Positions 1 to 6,411 of a stretch of DNA of 11,909 nt are shown here, in pieces. Under the pieces are notes generated by a model that ran no database searches, was not told where the DNA came from, and saw nothing but the letters and a program-made list of their open reading frames with translations. The stretch's first letter is position 1. Every line of letters starts with the position of its first letter. Source of the stretch: Planctomycetaceae bacterium (GTDB taxonomy: Bacteria > Planctomycetota > Planctomycetia > Pirellulales > Thermoguttaceae); contig JAISJZ010000019.1 in NCBI GenBank assembly GCA_031261125.1, positions 1-11,909 of the forward strand. Direction: 5' to 3'. Both the position numbers and the translations under genes were made by a program.

Positions 1-55
1 ACCGGTTCGTCAAAGCATTCGCGCGGATTTGTTAGCAGCAGGACTTAATAACTCG
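1..55. other. Left-edge stretch with no resolvable gene
   Basis: These bases lie just downstream of the moxR stop codon on the minus strand. In many bacteria moxR is followed by a DUF58-family gene. The only minus-strand ATG here is followed at once by a stop codon; a TTG near base 13 could begin a gene, but too little is visible to say. On the plus strand, frames close at bases 33 and 48, so the tail of a plus-strand gene is also possible. Confidence 0.3.
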
Positions 56-1015
56 TTACAACAACTTTTTAATCACTGCGTCCGTCGATACGTTCTCCGC
101 CTGTCCTTCAAAGTTCAAAATAATCCGGTGCCGCAGTACCATCAGGGCAATCTCCTGAATGTCCTCTTTCGATACGTTGAACCGACCGTCCAGAACGGCG
201 TTAATCTTCGCTCCCAGCAACAACGCCTGCGCCCCGCGGGGACTCGCACCAAAACGGACATACTTCTTCACAAACTCCGGCGCGTTCGGCAAATCAGGAT
301 GCGACCGCATTACCGTATTCACAGCGTACCGCGTAATTTCCTCCGCCGACGGAATTTCCCTCGCCAACCGCCCCATTTCCAATATCGCTTCTGATGAAAA
401 TGTTTTTTCTACCGCTGGCGTTTGCACCGAAACCGTCCGGGCAAGAATTCCTAACATTTCGTCGCCGGTCGGAAACGGAACCAAAATCTTGCAAAAGAAC
501 CGGTCAAGTTGCGCCTCCGGCAGCGGGTAGGTGCCTTCCATTTCCAGCGGATTCTGCGTTGCCAAGACAAAGAACAGCCCGTCAAGACGATGAGTTGTAC
601 CGGCAACGGTAACACTGTGTTCCTGCATCGCTTCCAACAAAGCGGCTTGCGTTTTCGGTGTTGCCCGGTTGATCTCGTCTGCCAAAACAATGTTGCTGAA
701 CACAGGACCGGGCTGAAACACGAATTGCCGGGTGCCGTCCGGGTGTTCGTGCATAATGTTCGTTCCGGTCAAGTCGGCCGGCATTAAGTCCGGCGTGAAC
801 TGAATCCGGCTGAACTTCGCTTGAACGGTTTCGGCAAGTGTTTTCACGAGCAGCGTTTTACCCAGTCCCGGAACGCCTTCGAGGAGAACGTGTCCGCCGG
901 CAATGAGCGCAACAACGGTGCTGCGGACAGTGTTATGCTGTCCGACCAGTACGCGGGCAATTTCCGTTTCGATTTGCCGAACGGTCTCGATAAAAGATTC
1001 AATTTTTTGACGCAT
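56..1015 (-). CDS. moxR: MoxR-family AAA+ ATPase
   Basis: MoxR proteins are cytoplasmic AAA+ ATPases thought to act as chaperones that activate or assemble partner complexes, often encoded beside DUF58 and VWA-domain genes. The 319-residue product has the full AAA+ set: Walker A GVPGLGKT (residues 47-54), Walker B with LADEIN (111-116), sensor 1 ATQNP (152-156), the LPEAQLDRF arginine-finger region (165-173) and sensor 2 GASPRG (256-261). Length and motif order are normal for the family. I chose the ATG at 1015. A longer frame reaches 1108 but would add about 31 residues that do not look like MoxR and would overlap the divergent transporter gene. The usual partners, if present, lie beyond the left edge. 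A likely promoter is at 1055-1083. The specific client cannot be inferred. Confidence 0.93.
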   Translation of the reverse strand: MRQKIESFIETVRQIETEIARVLVGQHNTVRSTVVALIAGGHVLLEGVPGLGKTLLVKTLAETVQAKFSRIQFTPDLMPADLTGTNIMHEHPDGTRQFVFQPGPVFSNIVLADEINRATPKTQAALLEAMQEHSVTVAGTTHRLDGLFFVLATQNPLEMEGTYPLPEAQLDRFFCKILVPFPTGDEMLGILARTVSVQTPAVEKTFSSEAILEMGRLAREIPSAEEITRYAVNTVMRSHPDLPNAPEFVKKYVRFGASPRGAQALLLGAKINAVLDGRFNVSKEDIQEIALMVLRHRIILNFEGQAENVSTDAVIKKLL

Positions 1016-1033
1016 TACGCTGTTATTCCGTTC

Positions 1034-1062
1034 TTGACGCTGCAAACATACCCGATTATAAT
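1034..1062 (+). promoter_or_regulatory. Predicted sigma70-type promoter of the TauE-like gene
   Basis: TTGACG (1034-1039), a 17-base spacer and a perfect TATAAT (1057-1062). The predicted start point, about 7-9 bases after the -10, falls at 1069-1071, on or next to the GTG start codon at 1071. The message would therefore be leaderless or nearly so. Confidence 0.6.
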
Positions 1063-1083
1063 GAAATCCTGTGGAACATACAA
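1055..1083 (-). promoter_or_regulatory. Predicted sigma70-type promoter of moxR
   Basis: Read on the minus strand: TTGTAT (1083-1078), a 17-base spacer, then a perfect TATAAT (1060-1055). Transcription would start near 1048 and leave an untranslated leader of about 33 bases before the moxR ATG. Its -10 overlaps that of the opposing promoter, because ATTATAAT (1055-1062) is self-complementary. Confidence 0.55.
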
Positions 1084-1823
1084 CCTCTTCGCTTATTTTC
1101 GGTCTCATTGCGGCGATGTTCTTTGGAATGTCGAAAACCGGTGTACCGGGTATCAGTTTGCCGGGCGTGCTGATGATGACGCTTGCTTTTCCCGCCCACG
1201 AGAAACTATCAACCGGTGCCGTTCTGCCGCTGCTTGTCGTTGCCGACCTGTTTGCCGTCCGGTACTATTGGCGAAGTGCCGATTACAAACGGATTGTCCA
1301 ACTTCTGCCGACGATTGTTGTCGGCTTGTTCGTTGGTACCGCCGTGTTGCGGAGCATCGACCATCATCAATTCAAAATTTGTCTCGGCGTTCTCGTCCTG
1401 GTGATGATCGCGTTTGAAGAATTACGCCGCCGGATGCAGTGGAACGCTTTCCCGAAATCCCGCTGGTTCGCTTGGACAATGGGGTTTCTGACGGGGTTTA
1501 CCACACTCATCGGCAATGCGGCGGGACCGGTCAACAGCGTCTATCTTGCAGCGCAGAACTTCGATAAGACGAGATTTATGGGAACGACATCGGTACTGTT
1601 CTGTATCGTGAATCTGTCGAAACTGCCGCTCATCGGCGGAGCGGTACCGGGACTGAATATGATAACAGCGGACTCGCTATGGTTCGATTTAATGCTGCTG
1701 CCCGGTCTGCTGCTCGGCGTTTTTATCGGTCGGCAAGTGTATCAGTTGATTCCCGAAAAGTATTTCGTACCGCTGGTGCTGCTGTTAAACCTGATTGTAC
1801 CGCTGCAAATGCTGTTGTTTTGA
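1071..1823 (+). CDS. TauE/SafE-family membrane transporter (COG0730 type)
   Basis: This 250-residue protein is very hydrophobic, with about eight predicted membrane segments, and fits the TauE/SafE (sulfite exporter-like) family of small-anion or organosulfonate transporters. The two-half architecture is visible: a glycine-rich N-terminal motif GMSKTGVPG (residues 19-27) and a second glycine-rich element GFLTGFTTLIGNAAGP (138-153), separated by a basic loop (EELRRRMQW, 116-124). The start is GTG at 1071. An in-frame stop at 1062-1064 excludes anything longer, and the nearby ATG at 1061 is in another frame. There is no Shine-Dalgarno site, in line with the predicted leaderless transcript. The substrate cannot be read from the sequence, and no sulfur-metabolism genes are nearby. 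Its stop lies 9 bases from the convergent switch-protein gene, with no terminator between them. Confidence 0.85.
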   Translation: MEHTTSSLIFGLIAAMFFGMSKTGVPGISLPGVLMMTLAFPAHEKLSTGAVLPLLVVADLFAVRYYWRSADYKRIVQLLPTIVVGLFVGTAVLRSIDHHQFKICLGVLVLVMIAFEELRRRMQWNAFPKSRWFAWTMGFLTGFTTLIGNAAGPVNSVYLAAQNFDKTRFMGTTSVLFCIVNLSKLPLIGGAVPGLNMITADSLWFDLMLLPGLLLGVFIGRQVYQLIPEKYFVPLVLLLNLIVPLQMLLF

Positions 1824-1832
1824 AAAAACGAT

Positions 1833-2837
1833 TTAGTGCTGCGGGAAATGCCGAATCGGTGCTTTGCCGATAATCTGCGGCAAATCGCCGTCTGCCCGGT
1901 ATTCACCTTCCCGCCGAACTTCCACCTTGCGGAACCGCTCTTCCGGCAAAAGAATCGAATTGATGCGGAACCCGAATTTATCGCCGACTTTCACCGCTTC
2001 CGCCGTCGCCACCGTAACCGTTTGACCGACTTCGACTTCCAGCAATTCGTCGCAGTTCTTGTCAAACTGAATGACCGACCCGACACCGAGTTCGAGAATC
2101 ATCTTAATCGGTTTGCGGGCTTTGACCAGCACAGCAGCGACCGGCACTTGGACTTTCAGCGCAGAGCGACCGTAGCCCGGCATATCTTCCAATGTCCGGT
2201 GTTTCGGTGCCAATGCGTTGAAATCGTGATTTGCAAACGGGTCAAGACCAGCGGTACCAAATCCGTGCAAGTCCGGTTCACCGCCGAACGTCGGCGGCGG
2301 GGCAATAGATTCGCGTACCGGTTCCGGTTCTTTCAGCACTGCCGCCGGTTCATCGAACGCCCAAACCGCATAGACCGAAAGCGGAACACCGCCTTCCTTC
2401 GTCAGATGCAGTTCCAGATAACCGGCATCTAATGCAATTTGTCCGCGGATTAGTCCTTGCGGGACATCGTGTAAGAACGCCGCCTGAAAATCTTCCGGGA
2501 AAAAATCTTCCGGCACGAGATTCATTCCCCATTCCTGGGCGAGCGTGGCAAGTTTGCTCTTCTGTGTTGCGTCGGGATGTTCACACCAGTCGGGAACCAA
2601 GCCGGTTAAGGACGGAATTAAAAAAACGATTCCTTGTCCGCCGAAGAAGAGAACCATTGCGAGTCCTTGACCGGCAACTTTCTGGTTCAGTGTTTCTATC
2701 TGTACAGCACCGCCGTCGGCGGATTGAATTTTCACGGCAACGCCGAAAGCGCGTTCAAACGAGGACGCTGCCTCTTCAGCACCGTTTTGGACGGCTTCTT
2801 TGAACGCATCAACAGCAGCGGAATTGAGTTCAGACAT
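1833..2837 (-). CDS. FliM/FliN-family (SpoA domain) flagellar motor switch-like protein
   Basis: The C-terminal part (about residues 228-300 of 334) is a clear SpoA (FliN/FliM C-terminal) domain: VPVAAVLVKARKPI, then LELGVGSVIQFDK and a closing VGDKFGFRINSI. SpoA domains build the cytoplasmic C-ring of the flagellar switch and also occur in type III secretion C-ring proteins. Residues 1-165 form a separate domain I do not recognise with certainty; by position it could correspond to the CheC-like or middle domain of FliY/FliM. It is joined to the SpoA domain by a proline-rich linker (about 165-215). I chose ATG 2837; a TTG at 2858 would add seven residues. No other flagellar gene is in the window, so the gene stands alone. 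FliN, FliY or a secretion C-ring protein are all possible. Confidence 0.8.
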   Translation of the reverse strand: MSELNSAAVDAFKEAVQNGAEEAASSFERAFGVAVKIQSADGGAVQIETLNQKVAGQGLAMVLFFGGQGIVFLIPSLTGLVPDWCEHPDATQKSKLATLAQEWGMNLVPEDFFPEDFQAAFLHDVPQGLIRGQIALDAGYLELHLTKEGGVPLSVYAVWAFDEPAAVLKEPEPVRESIAPPPTFGGEPDLHGFGTAGLDPFANHDFNALAPKHRTLEDMPGYGRSALKVQVPVAAVLVKARKPIKMILELGVGSVIQFDKNCDELLEVEVGQTVTVATAEAVKVGDKFGFRINSILLPEERFRKVEVRREGEYRADGDLPQIIGKAPIRHFPQH

Positions 2838-2916
2838 ATCCGCTCTATCGGCAGGCAAATCTGTCTGCTAAATTGCTTCTATCTAAATTAACATTTTTCA
2901 ACTTTTTCCGGTTAAA

Positions 2917-2948
2917 CGGGTTACCAGCCGCAGGCGTAACCCGCGGGC
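2917..2948. repeat. Intergenic palindrome (family 1, copy 1)
   Basis: A perfect 8-bp inverted repeat, CGGGTTAC (2917-2924) and GTAACCCG (2936-2943), encloses an 11-base loop. The loop plus right arm can instead fold as an imperfect CCGC/GCGG hairpin (2928-2931 with 2943-2946). The CAGCCGC-R-GGC core matches the palindrome at 3736-3760. A T-run (2952-2957) follows, but no plus-strand gene ends here, so a terminator role is unlikely. The element sits in the 207-base divergent gap 2838-3044, which must also carry promoters for both neighbours; I find no convincing -35/-10 pair for either. Confidence 0.6.
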
Positions 2949-3044
2949 AAATTTTTTCTAAAAATTGCTCTTTACCCGGTTTCGGAAAATCATTATCGTC
3001 CGTCCAAAGATTACGAAACCTTTATCCCCTAACGGAGAACAAAC

Positions 3045-3704
3045 GTGAAACAAACCTATCTGACAATGCTTGCCGGTCTTTGCCTCGCCTTCGGTTTTGT
3101 GAGCCAAGCGGCAGCACAGGGACTTCCCCAATTTGTCGCCGTCGTCGATGTCGCTCAGTTAATCAAGAACCACCCTGACTTCCGGGTGAAACAAGAGGCA
3201 CTGCAAAAGACCGTCCAAGCCGAAGAAGCGAAGTTCCGCAGCAAACAGGAACAAATCGTCGCCAAAGAAAAGGCGTTGTCAAGTTCCGCCTTGAACCCCG
3301 GTACGCCGGAGCATCAAAAACAAATGGATGAAATCGCTGACGAGTACGCCGATTTCGAGAAGGAAGCAAAAACAATGCAGCGCAAGTTTGCATTAGAGAA
3401 TTCCAAGATTATGTACGAAACGTACAAAGACATTAAGCAAAGCATCGGCAAGTTCGCAAAAGCACGGAAAATTGCCCAAGTAACGGACTTCCGCGTTTTT
3501 GAACCGAATCCGCTCGAACCGCAGTCGGTCGCCGAAGATATGGACCAGAAACTCGTTTGGTTCGATGAAACGCTGAACATCACTGACCTGATAATCAGTC
3601 AGTTGTATGCCGACCGCGGTTTGCAGCGTCCTGCCGCCGATGCCGCAGCACCGAAGACCGCCGCTGCCCCGTTGCCCGCCGGTACCGCCCAACAACAGCG
3701 GTAA
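3045..3704 (+). CDS. OmpH/Skp-family periplasmic chaperone
   Basis: OmpH/Skp proteins are trimeric periplasmic chaperones that hold unfolded outer-membrane proteins on their way to the BAM complex. The 219-residue precursor has a good signal peptide with a likely cleavage after AAA at residues 22-24. Mature residues FVAVVDVAQLIKNHP (30-44) are the typical start of the OmpH fold, followed by a long charged helical stretch (about 45-140) rich in K, E and Q, the coiled-coil arms of the Skp shape. The last 25 or so residues are Ala/Pro-rich and probably disordered. The start is GTG at 3045 with GGAG seven bases upstream, one of the few good ribosome-binding sites here. The gene leads the envelope cluster with lpxC, as is common for ompH/skp genes. 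Confidence 0.85.
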   Translation: MKQTYLTMLAGLCLAFGFVSQAAAQGLPQFVAVVDVAQLIKNHPDFRVKQEALQKTVQAEEAKFRSKQEQIVAKEKALSSSALNPGTPEHQKQMDEIADEYADFEKEAKTMQRKFALENSKIMYETYKDIKQSIGKFAKARKIAQVTDFRVFEPNPLEPQSVAEDMDQKLVWFDETLNITDLIISQLYADRGLQRPAADAAAPKTAAAPLPAGTAQQQR

Positions 3705-3735
3705 TACAAAAGCAAACAGTAAGCCGGTTCAATAA

Positions 3736-3760
3736 CAGCCGCGGGCTTACGTCCGCGGCT
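3736..3760. repeat. Intergenic palindrome (family 1, copy 2)
   Basis: AGCCGCGG (3737-3744) and CCGCGGCT (3753-3760) form a perfect 8-bp stem. It extends inward by a G-U and a C-G pair to a four-base TTAC loop. The element lies between ompH and lpxC, 24 bases before the lpxC start. No T-run follows, so it does not look like an intrinsic terminator; it could mark the mRNA between two genes of one operon. Its CAGCCGC-R-GGC core matches the copy at 2925-2948. Confidence 0.65.
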
Positions 3761-3784
3761 AGTAATATCCCATCAACTAATTCA

Positions 3785-4708
3785 ATGCGTCAAACGTTCC
3801 GCTTACAAAACACGCTTGCCGGTTCTGCCGTTATCGAAGGATTCGGCTTCTGGACGGGCGAAGATGTCCGTCTTGAATTCCGACCGGCACAAGCAGACAG
3901 CGGTGTCGTATTTGTCCGGTCAGACCTGCCCGGTAACCCCCGAATACCGGCACTGATTGAGTACCGCGGAGAAAAGCCCCGGCAAACATCGCTGGTCAAC
4001 GGTGCCGCCCGCGTCGATATGATTGAACATCTCCTCGCCGCGGTGAAAGCGTTGAAAATTGACAACTGCGAAATTTGGACAGACCGCCCTGAAATGCCGG
4101 GTTTCGACGGTTCAAGCAGACCGTTTATTCAAGTGCTGGCGCAAATCGGTACTGCAATGCAGCCCGCCGTCCGGCACATCCGATTGGTAACGCAGGCGTT
4201 TCAAGTTGATAACGGACAGCAGCGGATTACCGTTTCACCCAGTAAAACCGGTAGAAATTTGTACCGCTATTCGCTGATACCGGGCAGCGGTTATTCGATT
4301 GAACCGCAGGAATATACCTTTGATTTAACGCCGGAGGGTTTCAGCAGCGGCATTGCTGCGTGCCGGACGTTTTTATCGAAAGGGGAAGCCGATTACCTGT
4401 TAGAAAAAGGACTTTGCCAACGGGTTACGCCGAAAGATGTGATTGTTCTGGGCGAACACGGACCGATTGAAAATGAATTCCGTTTTAACGATGAGTGCGC
4501 CCGGCACAAAATTTTGGATATGGTCGGCGATTTTTCGCTATGCAACTGCGACTGGGTCGGCGAATTTTCCTCGTCCCGCGGCGGTCACAGTATCAATGCC
4601 GAATGTGTCCGGCAACTGCTGGATAAAACAATGCTGTTAGATGAAACGTTCCTCTCGCGCCGCAGTAATTTGATGCTGCAAAGAGAAGAAATGTTAAAGG
4701 CAGCGTAA
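3785..4708 (+). CDS. lpxC: UDP-3-O-acyl-N-acetylglucosamine deacetylase (LpxC)
   Basis: LpxC is the cytoplasmic zinc deacetylase that removes the acetyl group from UDP-3-O-acyl-GlcNAc, the committed step of lipid A synthesis. At 307 residues it has the usual length. By alignment to the E. coli enzyme, zinc ligands are His82 (in IEHLLAAV), His241 and Asp245 (in ARHKILDMVGD). Catalytic residues Glu81, Lys242 and His268 (in SRGGHSIN) are also present, as is the MPGFDGSSRPF loop (104-114). One motif is odd: the N-terminal GVGLH(S/T)G signature reads GFGFWTG (19-25), so the position of E. coli His19 is Trp23. The start is ATG 3785, with no Shine-Dalgarno. The gene lies 80 bases after ompH and 21 before the oxidoreductase, probably one operon. 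Its presence implies an LPS-type outer membrane. Confidence 0.95.
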   Translation: MRQTFRLQNTLAGSAVIEGFGFWTGEDVRLEFRPAQADSGVVFVRSDLPGNPRIPALIEYRGEKPRQTSLVNGAARVDMIEHLLAAVKALKIDNCEIWTDRPEMPGFDGSSRPFIQVLAQIGTAMQPAVRHIRLVTQAFQVDNGQQRITVSPSKTGRNLYRYSLIPGSGYSIEPQEYTFDLTPEGFSSGIAACRTFLSKGEADYLLEKGLCQRVTPKDVIVLGEHGPIENEFRFNDECARHKILDMVGDFSLCNCDWVGEFSSSRGGHSINAECVRQLLDKTMLLDETFLSRRSNLMLQREEMLKAA

Positions 4709-4729
4709 TTCCTCCCCCCTTCTAAAAAA

Positions 4730-5776
4730 ATGAAACTCGGAATCATCGGAGCCGGTCGGCTCGGTTCGTTTCACGCCGATAAAGCGGCACAACATCCTGC
4801 CGTTGAATTAACTGCCGTCTATGACGCGTCGGAAACGGCAGCGCAAAAACTGGCGCAGAAGCACAACGTCCGGCAATGTGCGACACTTGACGAAGTGTTT
4901 CCGCTTGCCGATGCCGTCGTCATTGCCGTTCCGACGGTGCTGCATTACGAACTCGGATGGCCCTGTCTGCGGCAAGGCAAACACGTTCTAATGGAAAAAC
5001 CGATGTGTGCGTCAACTGCCGATGCGCAGAAATTGGTTGAAGCGGCAAAACGCGCCAATGCGGTGCTGCAAATCGGACACGTCGAAGCGTTCAATCCGGC
5101 GTGGGTTGCCGCTCAACCGCTGCTGCAAGAAGCAACGGACGGTTTTCCGGTACAAATTGACGCAGTTCGGACAAGCGGATACACGTTCCGCAGTACCGAC
5201 ATCGGAACGGTGTTCGATATGATGATTCACGACATTGACCTCGTTTTGTCGCTGGTGCCGTCGCGGGTCGATGCTGTCGATGCCGTTGGATTTAACGTTA
5301 TCGGCGGTGCGTTTGAGGATAAGGCGAATGTCCGTATCCGCTTTGAAAACGGAACGGTCGCCAATTTAACATCGTCCCGCACAGAACCGAAGGCGGTGCG
5401 GGAAATGAGAATCACGCAGCCGTCGTCAGCGGTTCATATCGACTTCGGGGCGCGGACAACGTCTCTGTTCCGTCCTGATGATACGGTGCGCCGCGGAATG
5501 TTTGCGCCGGAGAATGTTTCACCGCAGGAAGTTCAACGCATTGCTCCCGATTTTATGCAGAAGCATTTTATCGGTGAAACGAAGCAGTACGATGCCGTCG
5601 ATGCGTTAGCCGCCGAGATGGACGATTTTGTCAACGCGGTTGAAACCGGTTATCCGCCGGTCGTTTCCGGGCTGCGCGGTTTGGCGGCGGTTGCCTTGGC
5701 GGAAAAAATTGTCGAATCGCTAAACGAAAGGACAATGCTGCAATTCGGTCTCCATCGGCAGCGGCGGGCAGCGTAA
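4730..5776 (+). CDS. Gfo/Idh/MocA-family NAD(P)-dependent oxidoreductase, lipid A cluster type
   Basis: Members of this family oxidise or reduce sugars, including nucleotide sugars, using NAD(P). The 348-residue protein starts with a Rossmann fold (GIIGAGRLG, residues 4-12). It has the family EKP motif (89-91, Lys90 the usual catalytic lysine), the GHVEAFNPA segment (116-124) and MMIHDIDLVLSLV (164-176) with His167. The GHVE-x-FNPA and IHDID signatures resemble, to my memory, oxidoreductases encoded within lpxA/lpxB clusters of other Gram-negative bacteria. Its place 21 bases after lpxC agrees with a role in lipid A or other surface-sugar synthesis. One candidate is a GnnA-like UDP-GlcNAc 3-dehydrogenase, but the partner aminotransferase GnnB is not in the window, so the substrate stays open. 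It ends 5 bases from the convergent frr. Confidence 0.85.
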   Translation: MKLGIIGAGRLGSFHADKAAQHPAVELTAVYDASETAAQKLAQKHNVRQCATLDEVFPLADAVVIAVPTVLHYELGWPCLRQGKHVLMEKPMCASTADAQKLVEAAKRANAVLQIGHVEAFNPAWVAAQPLLQEATDGFPVQIDAVRTSGYTFRSTDIGTVFDMMIHDIDLVLSLVPSRVDAVDAVGFNVIGGAFEDKANVRIRFENGTVANLTSSRTEPKAVREMRITQPSSAVHIDFGARTTSLFRPDDTVRRGMFAPENVSPQEVQRIAPDFMQKHFIGETKQYDAVDALAAEMDDFVNAVETGYPPVVSGLRGLAAVALAEKIVESLNERTMLQFGLHRQRRAA

Positions 5777-5781
5777 AAACA

Positions 5782-6342
5782 CTAATCTTCGAGGACATCC
5801 TTTTCGCGGACTTTGGCGGTATCGTTTGCCGCGTCCTCGTACTTCTTCGTGAGTTTCTGAATTTCGTCCTTCGTTTCATCGCGGACATCTTCGGAAAACA
5901 CTTTATCCTTTTCGCCTTGGTCGGCGGACTTGTTCCCGTCGCGGCGGACGTTGCGGATAGCCACTTTTGCCTCTTCGCATAACTCCTTTATTCGGGCAAC
6001 CATCTTTTGCCGAACCTGCTGCGATAACGGCGGAATGTTAACCCGCACAACCCGGCCGTCGTTATTCGGCGTATATCCCAAATCGGATGCAACAATCGCT
6101 TTTTCAATGTCTTTGAGCGTACCGGGGTCGAACGGCATTATCACAATTTGGTTCGGCTGCGGACAGGCAATCGTCGCAAACTGCCGCATCGTCCCTTCGG
6201 AACCGTAAGCCGAAACTTTGATGGAATCCACCAAACCGGGGTTTGCACGACCGGTACGGATACCGGTCAGATTTTGTTTCAATTTTGCGACCGCCTTTTC
6301 CATACGGTCTTCGACATCAAGCAGTATTTCGTCCGCGTCCAT
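5782..6342 (-). CDS. frr: Ribosome recycling factor
   Basis: RRF works with EF-G to split the post-termination ribosome so that its subunits can be reused. The 186-residue protein is full length for the family. It shows the N-terminal helix with GIRTGRANP (27-35), the beta-rich middle domain (MRQFATIACPQPNQIVI, 52-68; RVVRVNIPPLS, 97-107) and the return helices with RNVRRDGN (130-137), which carries the conserved arginines that contact the ribosome. The start is ATG 6342. In many bacteria frr follows pyrH; here it follows scpB after a 69-base gap that contains a good promoter (6382-6410), so it can be transcribed on its own. Confidence 0.97.
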   Translation of the reverse strand: MDADEILLDVEDRMEKAVAKLKQNLTGIRTGRANPGLVDSIKVSAYGSEGTMRQFATIACPQPNQIVIMPFDPGTLKDIEKAIVASDLGYTPNNDGRVVRVNIPPLSQQVRQKMVARIKELCEEAKVAIRNVRRDGNKSADQGEKDKVFSEDVRDETKDEIQKLTKKYEDAANDTAKVREKDVLED

Positions 6343-6381
6343 TGAGTTACCTGGTGATTGTGAACTTTTTTACGGTTCCTC

Positions 6382-6410
6382 ATCATACCGGCAATGTTCA
6401 CTTCCGTCAA
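6382..6410 (-). promoter_or_regulatory. Predicted sigma70-type promoter of frr
   Basis: On the minus strand, immediately after the scpB stop codon: TTGACG (6410-6405), a 17-base spacer and TATGAT (6387-6382). The predicted start is near 6375, leaving a leader of about 33 bases. The close fit to consensus and optimal spacing suggest that frr is at least partly uncoupled from scpB. Confidence 0.6.
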
Positions 6411-6411
6411 G

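Noticed and set aside
821..1417. 198-codon plus-strand open frame
   Set aside because: It runs antisense to moxR and then out of frame through the transporter gene; composition is Arg/Cys-rich with no recognisable motif. It is a shadow of the real genes.
2917..2957. Intrinsic terminator (stem plus T-run)
   Set aside because: The T-run starts 8 bases after the stem rather than directly, and no plus-strand gene ends upstream; the element sits in a divergent gap.
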